From CAYHCE01 sp964355015 (GTDB lineage Bacteria; Cyanobacteriota; Cyanobacteriia; PCC-6307; Cyanobiaceae): 42,594 nucleotides of DNA. The notes under the pieces were generated by a model that saw nothing but the letters and a program-made list of their open reading frames with translations, searched no databases and was not told the DNA's origin. The position numbers were made by a program, and so were the translations under genes. Of the stretch, positions 34,925-42,594 are shown piece after piece. The stretch covers positions 1 to 42,594 of the forward strand of contig CAYHCE010000024.1 in the NCBI GenBank assembly GCA_964355015.1, given 5' to 3'. Position 1 is the stretch's first letter, and each line of letters begins with the position of its first letter.

Positions 34925-35467
34925 ATGCCCCTCGAGCCCCTGCTGCCCCTGTTCCATCGCCTCGACCGCGAGCATTTCGACGGAACCCTGGCTCCCGCTG
35001 GCCGCCCGCTGGTGGAGGTGCGCTGGAGCGACGGCCGCATGAGCCGCACCGCCGGTCTCTACCGCCGCGGCCGCCAGCGCGACGGCACGGCGCTGTGCGA
35101 GATCGTGCTCTCCCGGCCGGTGCTGGCCCCCCTTCCCGGCAGCGCCACGCTCGGCACGCTCTGCCACGAGATGATCCACGCCTGGATCGACCGGGTGCTG
35201 CAGCTGAACGAGGTGCACGGTCCCCGCTTCCGGGCCCGCATGGAGCGGATCAACGCCGCCCAGCAGGAGTTCCAGGTGGGCCTGCGCCACCGCTATCCCT
35301 TGCCGCTCAGCAGCGCCCGCTGGCTGGCGCGCTGCCCCTGCTGTGGCGTCAGCGCGCCCTACCGGCGGCGGGTGCGGGGGGTGGCCTGCCGCCTCTGCTG
35401 TGAGCGGCTGCACGGTGGGCGCTGGCACGCCAGCTGCCAGCTGGTGTTCGAGCCGAACCCGGCCTAG
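34925..35467 (+). CDS. SprT-like zinc metallopeptidase-domain protein
   Basis: A 180-residue protein with the zincin motif H81-E82-M-I-H85 and a following NEVHGPRF (H98 as the third ligand), typical of SprT-like domains. The C-terminus has paired cysteines (CPCCG ... CRLCC ... C) forming a zinc ribbon. SPRTN, the eukaryotic relative, cleaves DNA-crosslinked proteins; bacterial versions are uncharacterised. ATG 34925 is taken as start because the family sequence begins there; an open frame extends upstream but without family character. It is divergent from the ligA run. Confidence 0.88.
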   Translation: MPLEPLLPLFHRLDREHFDGTLAPAGRPLVEVRWSDGRMSRTAGLYRRGRQRDGTALCEIVLSRPVLAPLPGSATLGTLCHEMIHAWIDRVLQLNEVHGPRFRARMERINAAQQEFQVGLRHRYPLPLSSARWLARCPCCGVSAPYRRRVRGVACRLCCERLHGGRWHASCQLVFEPNPA

Positions 35468-35473
35468 GTTCGG

Positions 35474-35626
35474 GTGCTGTCGCCGCGGCCCGTGGATCTG
35501 TTTCTGTGGGTGTTGCAGGCGGGGGGGCTCTCGATCGCCGTGGTGGGGATGGGGCGGGAGCGCTGGCTGCGGATGCGCCGGCTGAGCGGGCTCACGCCCC
35601 GCGGCCCGCTGGGAGCCGGCCGTTAA
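35474..35626 (+). CDS. 50-residue small membrane-type protein
   Basis: From GTG 35474 to TAA at 35624 the frame reads a hydrophobic segment (VDLFLWVLQAGGLSIAVVGM, residues 9-28) and a basic tail (RERWLRMRRLSGLTPRG). It starts 6 bases after the SprT-like stop. One membrane helix with a positive-inside tail is a common layout for small cyanobacterial proteins. No homologue is recognised, and a start at the GTG at 35492 is possible. Confidence 0.48.
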   Translation: MLSPRPVDLFLWVLQAGGLSIAVVGMGRERWLRMRRLSGLTPRGPLGAGR

Positions 35627-35668
35627 CGTCTGGGCAGAACGGCTCAACAGCAGACGCAGGACAGGGCC

Positions 35669-36208
35669 ATGAACGATCCGGGTGATCCTCCGCGCCGAGG
35701 GCGGCGCCGTACGGGCGGGTCCCTGGATCAATGGATGACGGCGGGACGACAGCTGGTGGATGGGGTGGCCGGGGCTCGCCCGGGCTCGCGTCCGCAGGGG
35801 CGCCCCACCGGGGGTCGCGCCGGAGGCCGCCCGGGCCTGGAGGGTCTGGGCCGCTGGGTGGAGAACCGGATCGACTGGTTCCTGGAAGGAGAGGACGACT
35901 GGCCCGAGCCCTGGCAGGAGCGCCAGCAGCGTTCGAAACGGCAGGATCGGCCGGAGAACGGGCCTGGGCCGTTGCCGAGCGGCCGCCGCTCGCCGCAAGC
36001 CCCGCAGCCCAGCGCAGCGCCGCTCCCCCAGGCCGGGGCTCAGGGCAGTCCGGAGCAGCGGCCGCGGCGGTCGCTGGAGGCGATCTCCCGCCGCGCCGCG
36101 CCGCTGCTGCCACCGGCGCCGGAGAGCCGCGTCGATCCCTCCCGGGTCACGCCGCCGGCGGCGACCGGCAATCGCCCCCTGCCCCGCTCCAGCCGCCGGC
36201 CCCGCTGA
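35669..36208 (+). CDS. arginine/proline-rich hypothetical protein
   Basis: A 179-residue, strongly basic, largely disordered protein. The only ordered parts seem to be SLDQWMTAGRQLVDGVAGARP near 18-38 and LGRWVENRIDWFLEGEDDWP near 60-79; the rest is rich in R, P, G, Q and S. The two ordered pieces look like conserved motifs of a cyanobacterial family, which I cannot name. AGGACAGGG precedes ATG 35669 at a suitable distance. The overall composition would suit nucleic-acid or protein binding, but no function is assigned. Confidence 0.65.
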   Translation: MNDPGDPPRRGRRRTGGSLDQWMTAGRQLVDGVAGARPGSRPQGRPTGGRAGGRPGLEGLGRWVENRIDWFLEGEDDWPEPWQERQQRSKRQDRPENGPGPLPSGRRSPQAPQPSAAPLPQAGAQGSPEQRPRRSLEAISRRAAPLLPPAPESRVDPSRVTPPAATGNRPLPRSSRRPR

Positions 36209-36273
36209 GCCGAGCCCCATCCGGGTCAAGCCACTAGCTTTGGAAGGTCATCCCCAGCCAGGACACACGGCCC

Positions 36274-36795
36274 ATGAGCAACCTCATCGTGGTGGGCTTC
36301 CCCAAGGTGGAAGAAGCGGAAGAGGTGCGCAAGGCACTGGTGGACATCCAGCAGGAGCACCTGATCTCCCTCGAGGACGCGGTGGTGGTGGAACGCGACG
36401 CCGAGGGCCAGGTGCATCTGCGCCAGGCCATCAACCTCACCACCGCCGGCGCGCTCGGCGGTGGTTTCTGGGGATCACTGGTGGGCCTGCTCTTCCTCAA
36501 CCCGCTGCTGGGCGCGGCCCTGGGGGCCGGGGTGGGCGCGGCCTCCGGCGCCCTCAGTGATCTCGGCATCAACGACGGCTTCCTGCGCGAGGTCGGCGAA
36601 ACCCTGCCCAAGGCCAGCGCGGCCCTCTGCCTGCTGGTGCGCGACGCCACTCCGGACCGGGTGCTGGAGCGCCTGCGCAGCCACTCCCCCCACGCCAAGC
36701 TGCTGCGCACCAGCCTCAGCCACACCGACGAGGAGAAGCTGCGCGAGCTGTTTGAGCAGAGCCGCAAGCAGGCCGAAGCCCTGCGGCTGGGCTGA
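36274..36795 (+). CDS. DUF1269 family membrane-associated protein
   Basis: A 173-residue protein of the DUF1269 type. A ferredoxin-like N-terminus (LIVVGFPKVEEAEEVRKAL) is followed by a glycine-rich hydrophobic hairpin near 55-90 (GALGGGFWGSLVGLLFLNPL then GAALGAGVGAASG), and a C-terminal domain with a charged final helix. Family members are stress-associated small membrane proteins with no defined activity. AGGA precedes ATG 36274. Confidence 0.9.
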   Translation: MSNLIVVGFPKVEEAEEVRKALVDIQQEHLISLEDAVVVERDAEGQVHLRQAINLTTAGALGGGFWGSLVGLLFLNPLLGAALGAGVGAASGALSDLGINDGFLREVGETLPKASAALCLLVRDATPDRVLERLRSHSPHAKLLRTSLSHTDEEKLRELFEQSRKQAEALRLG

Positions 36796-36814
36796 GGGCT
36801 GTCCTGCCGGGCCT

Positions 36815-37363
36815 TCAGTGGCCGCTGCCGGCTCGGGCTCGGGTCTCGTTGCGGCCGCCATGGGTGGCGGCTGGCTTGCTGCGCTGGCTGGCCGCGGCGG
36901 GGGTCCGGGCGGGGCGACTGCCCACCTGGAAACTCCAGCCTTTGTCCTGCAGCTGACGATTCACGGCGCCTACCAGTTCGCGGGGCAGATCTTCCGCCAT
37001 CTGCTCGGCCGAGGTGCTGATCGAGGGTGAGCCCTGCTTGAGAGCCCAGAGCAGTTCGGCCCACTGCTCCACCAGGCTGCTGTTCGCCAGGCTGCTGTTC
37101 GCCAGGGGTGCCAGGCCCTCCCGTTCCAGGGCGGCCTGGCAGCCGGCCTGCTGCCAGAGGGTGGCACGGCCCCGGTGCGGGGCGGTGGCGGGCCGGGCCA
37201 GGCCGAGACGGAGCGCCTGGTCGCTGGGGCGACCACTGGGCTCACGCAGGCCCGCCTGGATCAGCCTGCGGCCGCAGGACACGGCGGAGATGCCGAAGAG
37301 GCGGCCCAGATCCGTGAGGGAAAGCCACTGCTCGGATGGGGACTCAGGCGTGGACAGGGCCAT
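36815..37363 (-). CDS. hypothetical protein with helix-turn-helix-like N-terminus
   Basis: A 182-residue protein. Residues 13-37 (WLSLTDLGRLFGISAVSCGR onward) read like a winged-helix or HTH DNA-recognition unit, followed by a basic APHRGRATLWQ segment. The middle carries a short duplicated ANSSL motif from a 15-base repeat. The last 40 residues are basic and disordered. The family is probably restricted to cyanobacteria; DNA binding is only suggested. ATG 37363 is the first plausible start. Confidence 0.68.
   Translation of the reverse strand: MALSTPESPSEQWLSLTDLGRLFGISAVSCGRRLIQAGLREPSGRPSDQALRLGLARPATAPHRGRATLWQQAGCQAALEREGLAPLANSSLANSSLVEQWAELLWALKQGSPSISTSAEQMAEDLPRELVGAVNRQLQDKGWSFQVGSRPARTPAAASQRSKPAATHGGRNETRARAGSGH
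37073..37102. repeat. 15-bp tandem repeat, two copies, in frame
   Basis: CAGGCTGCTGTTCGC occurs twice in a row and duplicates five codons (ANSSL) inside the minus-strand gene at 36815-37363. The frame is kept. It is probably a slippage product. Confidence 0.9.
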
Positions 37364-37453
37364 CGATCAGCTGGATGCAACGTGTGGCCATCCTGTCCAA
37401 TTCAGAGGAAGGCGCAAGTTGTCAAGTGGAAAACGGCACACCGGGGACCGGCT

Positions 37454-38092
37454 TCATGAAACTTCAAGGCAGGTGCTCGGGCCCAGCCAGCGTTCCAGGG
37501 CCGGCGAGAACACTTCGCGGATCACCGTGAGTTCCCGGCCGCTGCGGAAGAAACGGTAGTGACGGCTCCAGAACGGCCCCCGTTGCCCGAAGCCCTGCTC
37601 CAGCCAGGGCGCCGTCACCCGGGCCAGCCCGTCCACCTCCCGGAACAGCTCCGCCCGCTCCGCCGTGAGGCTGCGCCAGATCGGCTGGCGGCGATCGCGC
37701 AGGTGCTCCTCCGCCTCGGCCTGGTTCCACCAGCTCTCGGCCCAGGCCAGTGCCTGGCCGCCGCAGCGGAGCCACACCTGGCGCCGCAGCAGCGGCGGCG
37801 CCAGTTCTGCCACTTCCGGCGGCCACTGGCCGACGTCAGCGGGGTCGGGCGCCATGCTGATCAGATCCACCGTCACCGGGGCGCCGGTGAGCAGCTGCAG
37901 GTGGCGGGTGGGACTGCCGTCCCCGAGCAGCAGCAGCTGCCAGGCCCCGCTCAGCTCGCGGCCGGCCCGGGCCTCCACCACCTCAGCGAAGGCCGCCTGC
38001 CACAGGGGCGTGGGCGAGGCCAGCAGGCGTCCGTCCGGAGGGGTGTCGCCGGCCGGGCCACGCTCCGGTGTGGCGAAGACCGTGGCCACCAT
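37454..38092 (-). CDS. chorismate pyruvate-lyase-like protein
   Basis: A 212-residue protein resembling cyanobacterial chorismate lyases, which release 4-hydroxybenzoate for plastoquinone biosynthesis. Recognisable stretches are LLLLGDGSPTRHLQLLTGAP near 52-71, RRQVWLRCGGQALAWAESWW near 102-121 and GPFWSRHYRFF near 172-182, which carry the conserved arginines, the acidic residue and the RHY region. ATG is taken at 38092. Codon use matches the neighbours. With the Coq4-like gene at 96 it is the second gene here with a link to prenylquinones, but they are far apart. Confidence 0.8.
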   Translation of the reverse strand: MVATVFATPERGPAGDTPPDGRLLASPTPLWQAAFAEVVEARAGRELSGAWQLLLLGDGSPTRHLQLLTGAPVTVDLISMAPDPADVGQWPPEVAELAPPLLRRQVWLRCGGQALAWAESWWNQAEAEEHLRDRRQPIWRSLTAERAELFREVDGLARVTAPWLEQGFGQRGPFWSRHYRFFRSGRELTVIREVFSPALERWLGPSTCLEVS

Positions 38093-38191
38093 GGGGGATG
38101 CGTCAGGGGATGATCAGGCTACGCAGATCGGCTCGGCGATCGCTGCGCCGGGCCGGCCGGAAAGCCGGAGGGGCCGGGTTCGGGCAGGGCT

Positions 38192-39064
38192 TCAGAAGCC
38201 GCCGCTGATGCTGACCCGCTGCTGTCGGCCGTCGCGTTCGATCACCACCGAATCGCCGGAGGCCGAGTGCAGCCGCCAGCCGCTGTTGCCGATCGGCTCT
38301 CCGACCGAGGCACTGGTGGAGCTGCCGCCCATCTGGAAGATGGCCGAGCCGCTCTGGCCAGGCACCTGCACCACTCCCACCAGCTCGGGGGTCCCGCCGC
38401 CGGACGGCGCGGCCCGGCCGGAGGACGGGCCGGCGCTGTCCCCGACCCAGCTGCCGATGGCCGGCGCGGCAGGGGCGCGCCTGGTGATGGTGCCGCTGAG
38501 CGGCACCCGCAGCGGCGGCGCCGCCGCGGCCTGGGTGGCGCTGCTGAGGGGCTCCAGTTCCTCGATCCAGGCTTCCTCCGGTGGTGGCGGTGGCAGTCCA
38601 TCTCCGGCAGATGCCGATGTGCCGTTGGCCGTGACCGTGGCCACTGTTGCCGGTTCGGGGTCGACGCTGCCCAGGGGCGCCAGCGAGCGCAGCCGCTCCA
38701 GCAGCTGCAGGGTGCGCTCCTGCTGCAGAGCCAGGCTCGCCTGGTTCCAGCCGCGCCACACCAGCAGGGTGCTGCCCATGCCCACCAGGGAGAACAGCGC
38801 CAGCAGCACCAGCAGCGGCCGCCCCCCCAGCCGGGGGGGCACGGCGGTGGCGGCTCCGGCCCACCAGGCCGCGCCGGCGGCGGCAGCAGGCCGTCGCGGC
38901 GGCTCTTCCCGCACGATCACATCGATCGGCGAGTGATCGCCGTCCCCAGGCTGCCCGGCTGGATGGATTGCCGGCAGGGCGGAGGGAAAGACCCGGTCCA
39001 TCACCTGGTCGGCCTTGAGCTCCCAGAAGGCCCTGGAGGCAGAGATGCGGTGGGTGGAACCCAT
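38192..39064 (-). CDS. membrane-anchored protein with GspC/PilP-like C-terminal domain
   Basis: A 290-residue protein. The N-terminal 85 residues are cytoplasmic and proline/alanine-rich. One membrane helix follows (PLLVLLALFSLVGMGSTLLV), then a coiled segment with LALQQERTLQLLERLRSLAP, a long disordered proline/serine linker, and a final 60-residue domain: LVGVVQVPGQSGSAIFQMGG, then SVGEPIGNSGWRL and DSVVIERDGRQQRVSI. This end matches the small beta domain of GspC/PilP proteins of secretion and type IV pilus systems. It starts 5 bases after the mnmG stop, so co-transcription is likely. A role in pilus or envelope assembly is inferred only. Confidence 0.7.
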   Translation of the reverse strand: MGSTHRISASRAFWELKADQVMDRVFPSALPAIHPAGQPGDGDHSPIDVIVREEPPRRPAAAAGAAWWAGAATAVPPRLGGRPLLVLLALFSLVGMGSTLLVWRGWNQASLALQQERTLQLLERLRSLAPLGSVDPEPATVATVTANGTSASAGDGLPPPPPEEAWIEELEPLSSATQAAAAPPLRVPLSGTITRRAPAAPAIGSWVGDSAGPSSGRAAPSGGGTPELVGVVQVPGQSGSAIFQMGGSSTSASVGEPIGNSGWRLHSASGDSVVIERDGRQQRVSISGGF

Positions 39065-39069
39065 GGCCT

Positions 39070-41088
39070 TCAGGCGTGGGGATCGGCTGGCGTAACGGTA
39101 ACCAGGGATGCCGCCGCCGTTAAGGGCGTTGCCGAACCGGACTGCGTCTCGGCCGTCCCGACAGAGGCCGTCCCGACAGAGGATGTTCCGTGGGAAAGCC
39201 CGCGGCGCCGCCGCAGCTCCAGCCAGAGCAGCAGGGCCGTCACGTCTGCGGGGCTGACGCCGGGGATGCGGGAAGCCTGGCCCAGATCGAGCGGCTGCAC
39301 CGCGGCGAGCTTCTCGCGCGCCTCCCTGGAGAGGGTGCCGATGGAGGAGTAGTCCAGGTCGGTGGGGATGGGGCGGTGCTCCTGCTGGCGGACCCGATCG
39401 ATCTGCTGCTGCTGACGGGCCAGGTATCCGCTGTACTTCACGTCGATCTCCGCCCCCTCGCGCACCTCGACGGGCAGGGCCGGATCGGCCAGGCCATGGG
39501 CCACCAGATCGGCGCTGTGGAAGCCGGAGCGGCGCAGCAGGTCGGCCAGGGTGATCGAACCCCTGATCGGGGCGCCCGTGCTGCGCTCCACCGCCGCCGC
39601 CGCCGGATCGCTGCCCCTCAGGCGCACGGTGTCGAGCCGCCGTTTCTCCGCCTCGATCGCCTCCTGCTTGCGCTGAAAGAGAGCCCAGCGGCGGTCGTCG
39701 ATCAGGCCGAGCTCGCGGCCCAGGGGGGTGAGCCGCCGGTCGGCGTTGTCGCCCCGCAGCACCAGGCGGTACTCGCTGCGGCTGGTGAGCACCCGGTAGG
39801 GCTCGCGCAGATCCTTGGTCACCAGATCGTCGATCAGGGTGCCGATGTAGCTGCCCTCGCGGGGGAAGTGCACGGGCTCCTGGCCGCGCAGCAGCCGGGC
39901 AGCGTTGAGGCCGGCCACCAAACCCTGGGCGGCGGCCTCCTCGTAGCCGGTGGTGCCGTTGAGCTGGCCGGCGGAGAACAGGCCCCGCACCCGCTTGGTC
40001 ATCAGCGAGGGCAGGCACTGGGTGGCGGGCAGGTAGTCGTACTCCACGGCGTAGGCCGGCCGAAGCATCACGCAGGTCTGCAGCCCCGGCAGGGTGCGCA
40101 GCAGTTCGAGCTGCAGACGCTCCGGCAGCCCCGTGGAGAAACCCTGGATGTAGAGCTCCGGCGTGTCGCGCCCCTCGGGCTCCAGGAAGATCTGGTGGCT
40201 CTCCTTGTCGGCGAACCGCACGATCTTGTCCTCGATCGAGGGGCAGTAGCGCGGGCCCTTGCTGTCGATGAAGCCGCCGTAGATCGGCGTCAGGTGGAGG
40301 TTGTCGCGGATCAGCCGATGGGTGGCCGCCGTGGTGCGGGTGAGGTGGCAGGCCATCTGCTCGCCACTGACCCAGGCGGCCGGATCGAAGGAGAAGAAGC
40401 GATCGGCCGCGTCGCTGGGCTGCTCCTCCAGCTGGTCGAGCGCCACGCTGCGCCGGTCCACCCGGGCGGGGGTGCCGGTCTTGAGGCGGTCGGTGGCGAA
40501 GCCGAGGGCCTGCAGGGCTTCGGTGAGGCCCTCGGCGGGAGCCTCACCGGCCCTGCCGGCCGGCATCGACTGGTTGCCCACCCAGATCCGCCCGCCCAGA
40601 AAGGTGCCGGTGGTGAGGATCACGGCGCCGGCGGCGTACACGCTGCCGAAGTAGGTGCGAACCCCGCTCACCCGGCCGTCCCCCTCCAGCTCCAGATCCG
40701 TCACCATCGCCTCGCGGAGTTGGAGATTCGGGGTGTGCTGCAACAGCTGCAGCATCTGGCGGGCGTACTGGCGCTTGTCCGTCTGGGCGCGCAGGGCCCA
40801 GACCGCCGGGCCGCGGCTGGCGTTGAGCACCCGCTTCTGCAGGGCTGTGGCGTCGGCCAGCCGGCCGATCACGCCACCCAGGGCGTCCACCTCGTGCACC
40901 AGCTGGCTCTTGGCCGGACCGCCGACGGCCGGGTTGCAGGGCTGCCAGGCGATCCGATCGATGTTGAGGCTGAACAGGGCCGTGTGGATGCCCAGCCGGG
41001 CCGCCGTGAGCGCCGCCTCGCAGCCGGCGTGGCCGCCGCCGACCACGATCAGCTCGAAGGTTTCGGTGGGGGTTGCGCTGAAGGCCAT
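39070..41088 (-). CDS. mnmG: tRNA uridine-5-carboxymethylaminomethyl modification enzyme MnmG (GidA)
   Basis: A 672-residue FAD enzyme that, with MnmE, modifies the wobble uridine of several tRNAs. The FAD motif is IVVGGGHAGCEAALTAARLG near 13-32, followed by NPAVGGPAKSQLVHEVDALG near 56-75, TGTFLGG, and the C-terminal helical domain containing LKYSGYLARQ-type sequence (here DVKYSGYLARQQQQ) and EAREKL. ATG 41088 gives the normal N-terminus. The last 45 residues are a serine/threonine/alanine-rich tail with an internal five-residue repeat, not part of the core fold. The partner mnmE gene is not in the window. Confidence 0.97.
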   Translation of the reverse strand: MAFSATPTETFELIVVGGGHAGCEAALTAARLGIHTALFSLNIDRIAWQPCNPAVGGPAKSQLVHEVDALGGVIGRLADATALQKRVLNASRGPAVWALRAQTDKRQYARQMLQLLQHTPNLQLREAMVTDLELEGDGRVSGVRTYFGSVYAAGAVILTTGTFLGGRIWVGNQSMPAGRAGEAPAEGLTEALQALGFATDRLKTGTPARVDRRSVALDQLEEQPSDAADRFFSFDPAAWVSGEQMACHLTRTTAATHRLIRDNLHLTPIYGGFIDSKGPRYCPSIEDKIVRFADKESHQIFLEPEGRDTPELYIQGFSTGLPERLQLELLRTLPGLQTCVMLRPAYAVEYDYLPATQCLPSLMTKRVRGLFSAGQLNGTTGYEEAAAQGLVAGLNAARLLRGQEPVHFPREGSYIGTLIDDLVTKDLREPYRVLTSRSEYRLVLRGDNADRRLTPLGRELGLIDDRRWALFQRKQEAIEAEKRRLDTVRLRGSDPAAAAVERSTGAPIRGSITLADLLRRSGFHSADLVAHGLADPALPVEVREGAEIDVKYSGYLARQQQQIDRVRQQEHRPIPTDLDYSSIGTLSREAREKLAAVQPLDLGQASRIPGVSPADVTALLLWLELRRRRGLSHGTSSVGTASVGTAETQSGSATPLTAAASLVTVTPADPHA
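39151..39180. repeat. 15-bp tandem repeat at the 3' end of mnmG
   Basis: GGCCGTCCCGACAGA occurs twice in tandem and a degenerate third copy follows (from 39181). It encodes the repeated SVGTA of the non-conserved MnmG tail. It keeps the frame and is probably a slippage product. Confidence 0.9.
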
Positions 41089-41179
41089 GGCCTGAATGTA
41101 TGGCGGCGCTGGGGGTTGATGGCGGTTTCGCTCGGGGCTGAACGGTCGATGATGGGCCCTGCGGCCGAGGTGCCAGGCC

Positions 41180-41377
41180 ATGCGCACAGCTCTGGTGCTG
41201 ATCGATCGGATCAACGACCTCATCCACCCCGAGGGAGCGATCCCCACCTGTGCCGCCGAGCTGGAACGACGCCCTGGAAGGGGCTCAGCCGGTGGTATCG
41301 AGCAGCTCTCCCGCCTGGCCCGGCTGGTGCGCTCCGCTGATCGGGCCCAGTTGGTGGATCCGGCGGCGCCATGCTGA
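41180..41377 (+). pseudogene. N-terminal remnant of an isochorismatase-family hydrolase
   Basis: The frame from ATG 41180 reads MRTALVLIDRINDLIHPEG, the beginning of isochorismatase-like cysteine hydrolases with the catalytic aspartate D9. After about 30 residues the family resemblance fades, and the frame stops at 41375, after 65 codons, inside the start of the FUSC gene. The lysine and cysteine of the catalytic triad are absent. Probably a gene truncated by deletion when the FUSC gene came to lie here. Confidence 0.6.
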
Positions 41378-42348
41378 AGGTCCCGGCCTGGCTCGACGGC
41401 CCCGCCCTGCTGCGGAGCACCGTCGCCCTGCTGCCCGGTCTGCTCCTTTATGGGTGGACCGGTCAGGAGCTGTTGCTCCCGGGTGGTCTGCTGACGATCG
41501 CCCTGCTGATCGGCGTCGAGCGCTGCCAGCGCTCCCTGCTGTTGCTGCTGGTCCATGCGCTGCTGCTGGGGCTGTCGATCGCGGCGTTCTTCGCGGTGGA
41601 GGCTTCGGCACCGTTGTTCGTGCTGCTGTGCGGCCTCTACGGCTTCCTGAGCCTCTGGATCGCCCGCCTCGGGGCCCGCTGGACCTCCGTGGGCAGCTTC
41701 ACCTTCATCCCCGCCCTCTACCTCTCGATCGAAGCGCACGCCGCTGGCTTCAGCCTGGCCCAAGGGCTGCGGTTGCTGGCCCTGGGCCTGCCCCTGGCGG
41801 TGGGGTCCGTGCTGCTGGCCTCCGTGGCCCTGCCGCCCAGGGGCTGGCGCCTCGGCTGGCACCGCTGGCCCCTGGAGCCCGCCCAGCGGCAAAGGCTGGG
41901 GCGCCAGGCCCTGGTGCGCGCCCTGGCGGTGCTGGTCACGGCCGTGGCGGTGAGCCTGTGGCAGCCGCCCTTCGGGCAGTGGGTGATCTGGTCGTCGGCG
42001 AGCGTGGCCACCGGTGAACTCACCGCCGCCCGCCAGAAGGGCCTCGACCGAACCTTCGGCGCTCTGGTGGGCCTGCCGGCGGGGGCGCTGCTGTCCCTGC
42101 GGCTGCCCCGCAGCGCCGCTCTCCATGCCCTGGGGATCCCGCTCACCCTGCTGACTCTGGTGGCTTTGCGCAATTACCGCGCGGCGTTCACCAGCCGTTG
42201 CGCCCTGATCGTGCTCACGGCGGCGGCCGGGGGCGAGGGGCTGGGCATCGGGCTCGATCGGTTCGTGCTGGTGGTGCTGGGCGGGGGCGTGGGTCTGGCG
42301 CTGGTGCTGATCGTGATGGGCCAGCGGCAACCGGCTGGTGATCGATAG
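41371..42348 (+). CDS. FUSC-family membrane protein
   Basis: A 325-residue integral membrane protein with two blocks of hydrophobic helices (about 15-150 and 188-320) separated by a short polar loop. The C-terminal block contains GQWVIWSSASVATGELTAAR near 208-227 and RTFGALVGLPAGALL near 233-247, the FUSC signature region found in YccS/aromatic-acid-exporter-type proteins. It probably exports organic acids or similar small molecules; the substrate is unknown. The large soluble domain of the bigger family members is missing. ATG 41371 overlaps the isochorismatase remnant. Confidence 0.85.
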   Translation: MLKVPAWLDGPALLRSTVALLPGLLLYGWTGQELLLPGGLLTIALLIGVERCQRSLLLLLVHALLLGLSIAAFFAVEASAPLFVLLCGLYGFLSLWIARLGARWTSVGSFTFIPALYLSIEAHAAGFSLAQGLRLLALGLPLAVGSVLLASVALPPRGWRLGWHRWPLEPAQRQRLGRQALVRALAVLVTAVAVSLWQPPFGQWVIWSSASVATGELTAARQKGLDRTFGALVGLPAGALLSLRLPRSAALHALGIPLTLLTLVALRNYRAAFTSRCALIVLTAAAGGEGLGIGLDRFVLVVLGGGVGLALVLIVMGQRQPAGDR

Positions 42349-42392
42349 TCTTCAGCGATGGATGGATTCCGCCTGGGCGAGGAGCTGACTCT

Positions 42393-42594
42393 GTGAACCA
42401 CAACGAGATCGTCAGCTTCCTCTGGGGCGTCGCCGACCTGATCCGCGACACCTTCAAGCGCGGCAGGTACCAGGACGTGATCCTGCCGCTCACGGTGCTG
42501 CGCCGGCTGGATTGCGTGCTGGCAGAAACGAAGGAGGCTGTGCTGGCCAGACAGGCCGAGCTTCGGGATAAGAAACTCGAGAATCTCGATCCCC
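42393..42594 (+). CDS. hsdM: type I restriction-modification methyltransferase subunit HsdM, N-terminus (cut by window end)
   Basis: The 67 visible codons start at GTG 42393 with GAGGAG 8 bases upstream, the best ribosome binding site in the window. The sequence (NHNEIVSFLWGVADLIRDTF, then YQDVILPLTVLRRLDCVLA) is the N-terminal helical domain of HsdM proteins, which methylate adenine within the type I recognition sequence. The catalytic NPPF region lies beyond the window. hsdS and hsdR would be expected further downstream. Confidence 0.9.
   Translation, partial: MNHNEIVSFLWGVADLIRDTFKRGRYQDVILPLTVLRRLDCVLAETKEAVLARQAELRDKKLENLDP

Noticed and set aside
1..42594. CRISPR array, tRNA or rRNA genes
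   Set aside because: No regularly spaced repeats, no cloverleaf with a GTTCGA-type arm and no rRNA stretches were noticed on reading; a short tRNA could still be missed without a covariance search.

Overview
The window looks like chromosomal DNA of a GC-rich cyanobacterium of the Synechococcus/Cyanobium type. This is inferred from the housekeeping genes (valS, ligA, mnmG, a chorismate-lyase-like gene of the cyanobacterial kind, DUF1269, FUSC), from several conserved hypothetical genes with a picocyanobacterial look, from a Nif11-leader lanthipeptide locus with a ProcM-like synthetase, and from a few exact GCGATCGC octamers (for example near 3266, 19748, 33367, 37691 and 38136). No 16S rRNA or other species marker is present, so the species is not determined.

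Layout. 0.1-3.6 kb: a Coq4-like gene, then a DUF47/PiT anion-transport pair and two small hypothetical genes. 3.6-7.7 kb: a tandem duplication, visibly AT-richer than its surroundings. Each unit carries, on the minus strand, an AurF-like diiron oxygenase gene followed by a plant-type [2Fe-2S] ferredoxin gene. Remnants of a PIN-domain toxin gene lie at the left edge of both units. 7.7-13.4 kb: a 164-bp piece of the coq4 gene, then two large type I sulfatases and a membrane protein in one apparent operon. 13.5-16.3 kb: valS.

16.6-27.7 kb: a lanthipeptide locus. It holds one Nif11-type precursor (minus strand), a CCG-type LanM, an unrecognised 390-residue protein whose start overlaps the lanM stop, and a convergent minus-strand operon for a HlyD-type membrane fusion protein, a C39-peptidase ABC transporter and a second NHLM-type ABC transporter. 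The likely scheme is: LanM dehydrates and cyclises the core peptide, the C39 domain cuts after the double glycine, and the two ABC proteins with the fusion protein export the product. The 390-residue protein is the unexplained partner, and a decayed second copy of part of its gene lies just beyond the precursor gene.

27.7-29.5 kb is a gene graveyard: a frameshifted paralogue of the membrane protein at 12.7 kb and a second PIN remnant. 29.5-42.6 kb is mostly ordinary chromosome: a plasmid pRiA4b ORF-3-like protein, a TVP38/DedA-type membrane protein, a minus-strand run (membrane-anchored protein, ligA, a PEBP/YbhB protein, a 56-residue protein), a SprT-like protein, DUF1269, chorismate lyase, a GspC/PilP-like anchored protein, mnmG, an isochorismatase remnant, a FUSC-family protein and the first 67 codons of a type I restriction methyltransferase at the edge.

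Most worth following up are (1) the duplicated AurF-like oxygenase/ferredoxin cassette beside two sulfatases and (2) the lanthipeptide locus with its translationally coupled unknown protein and that protein's decayed paralogue. All identities quoted were counted or estimated by eye; no database search was possible.
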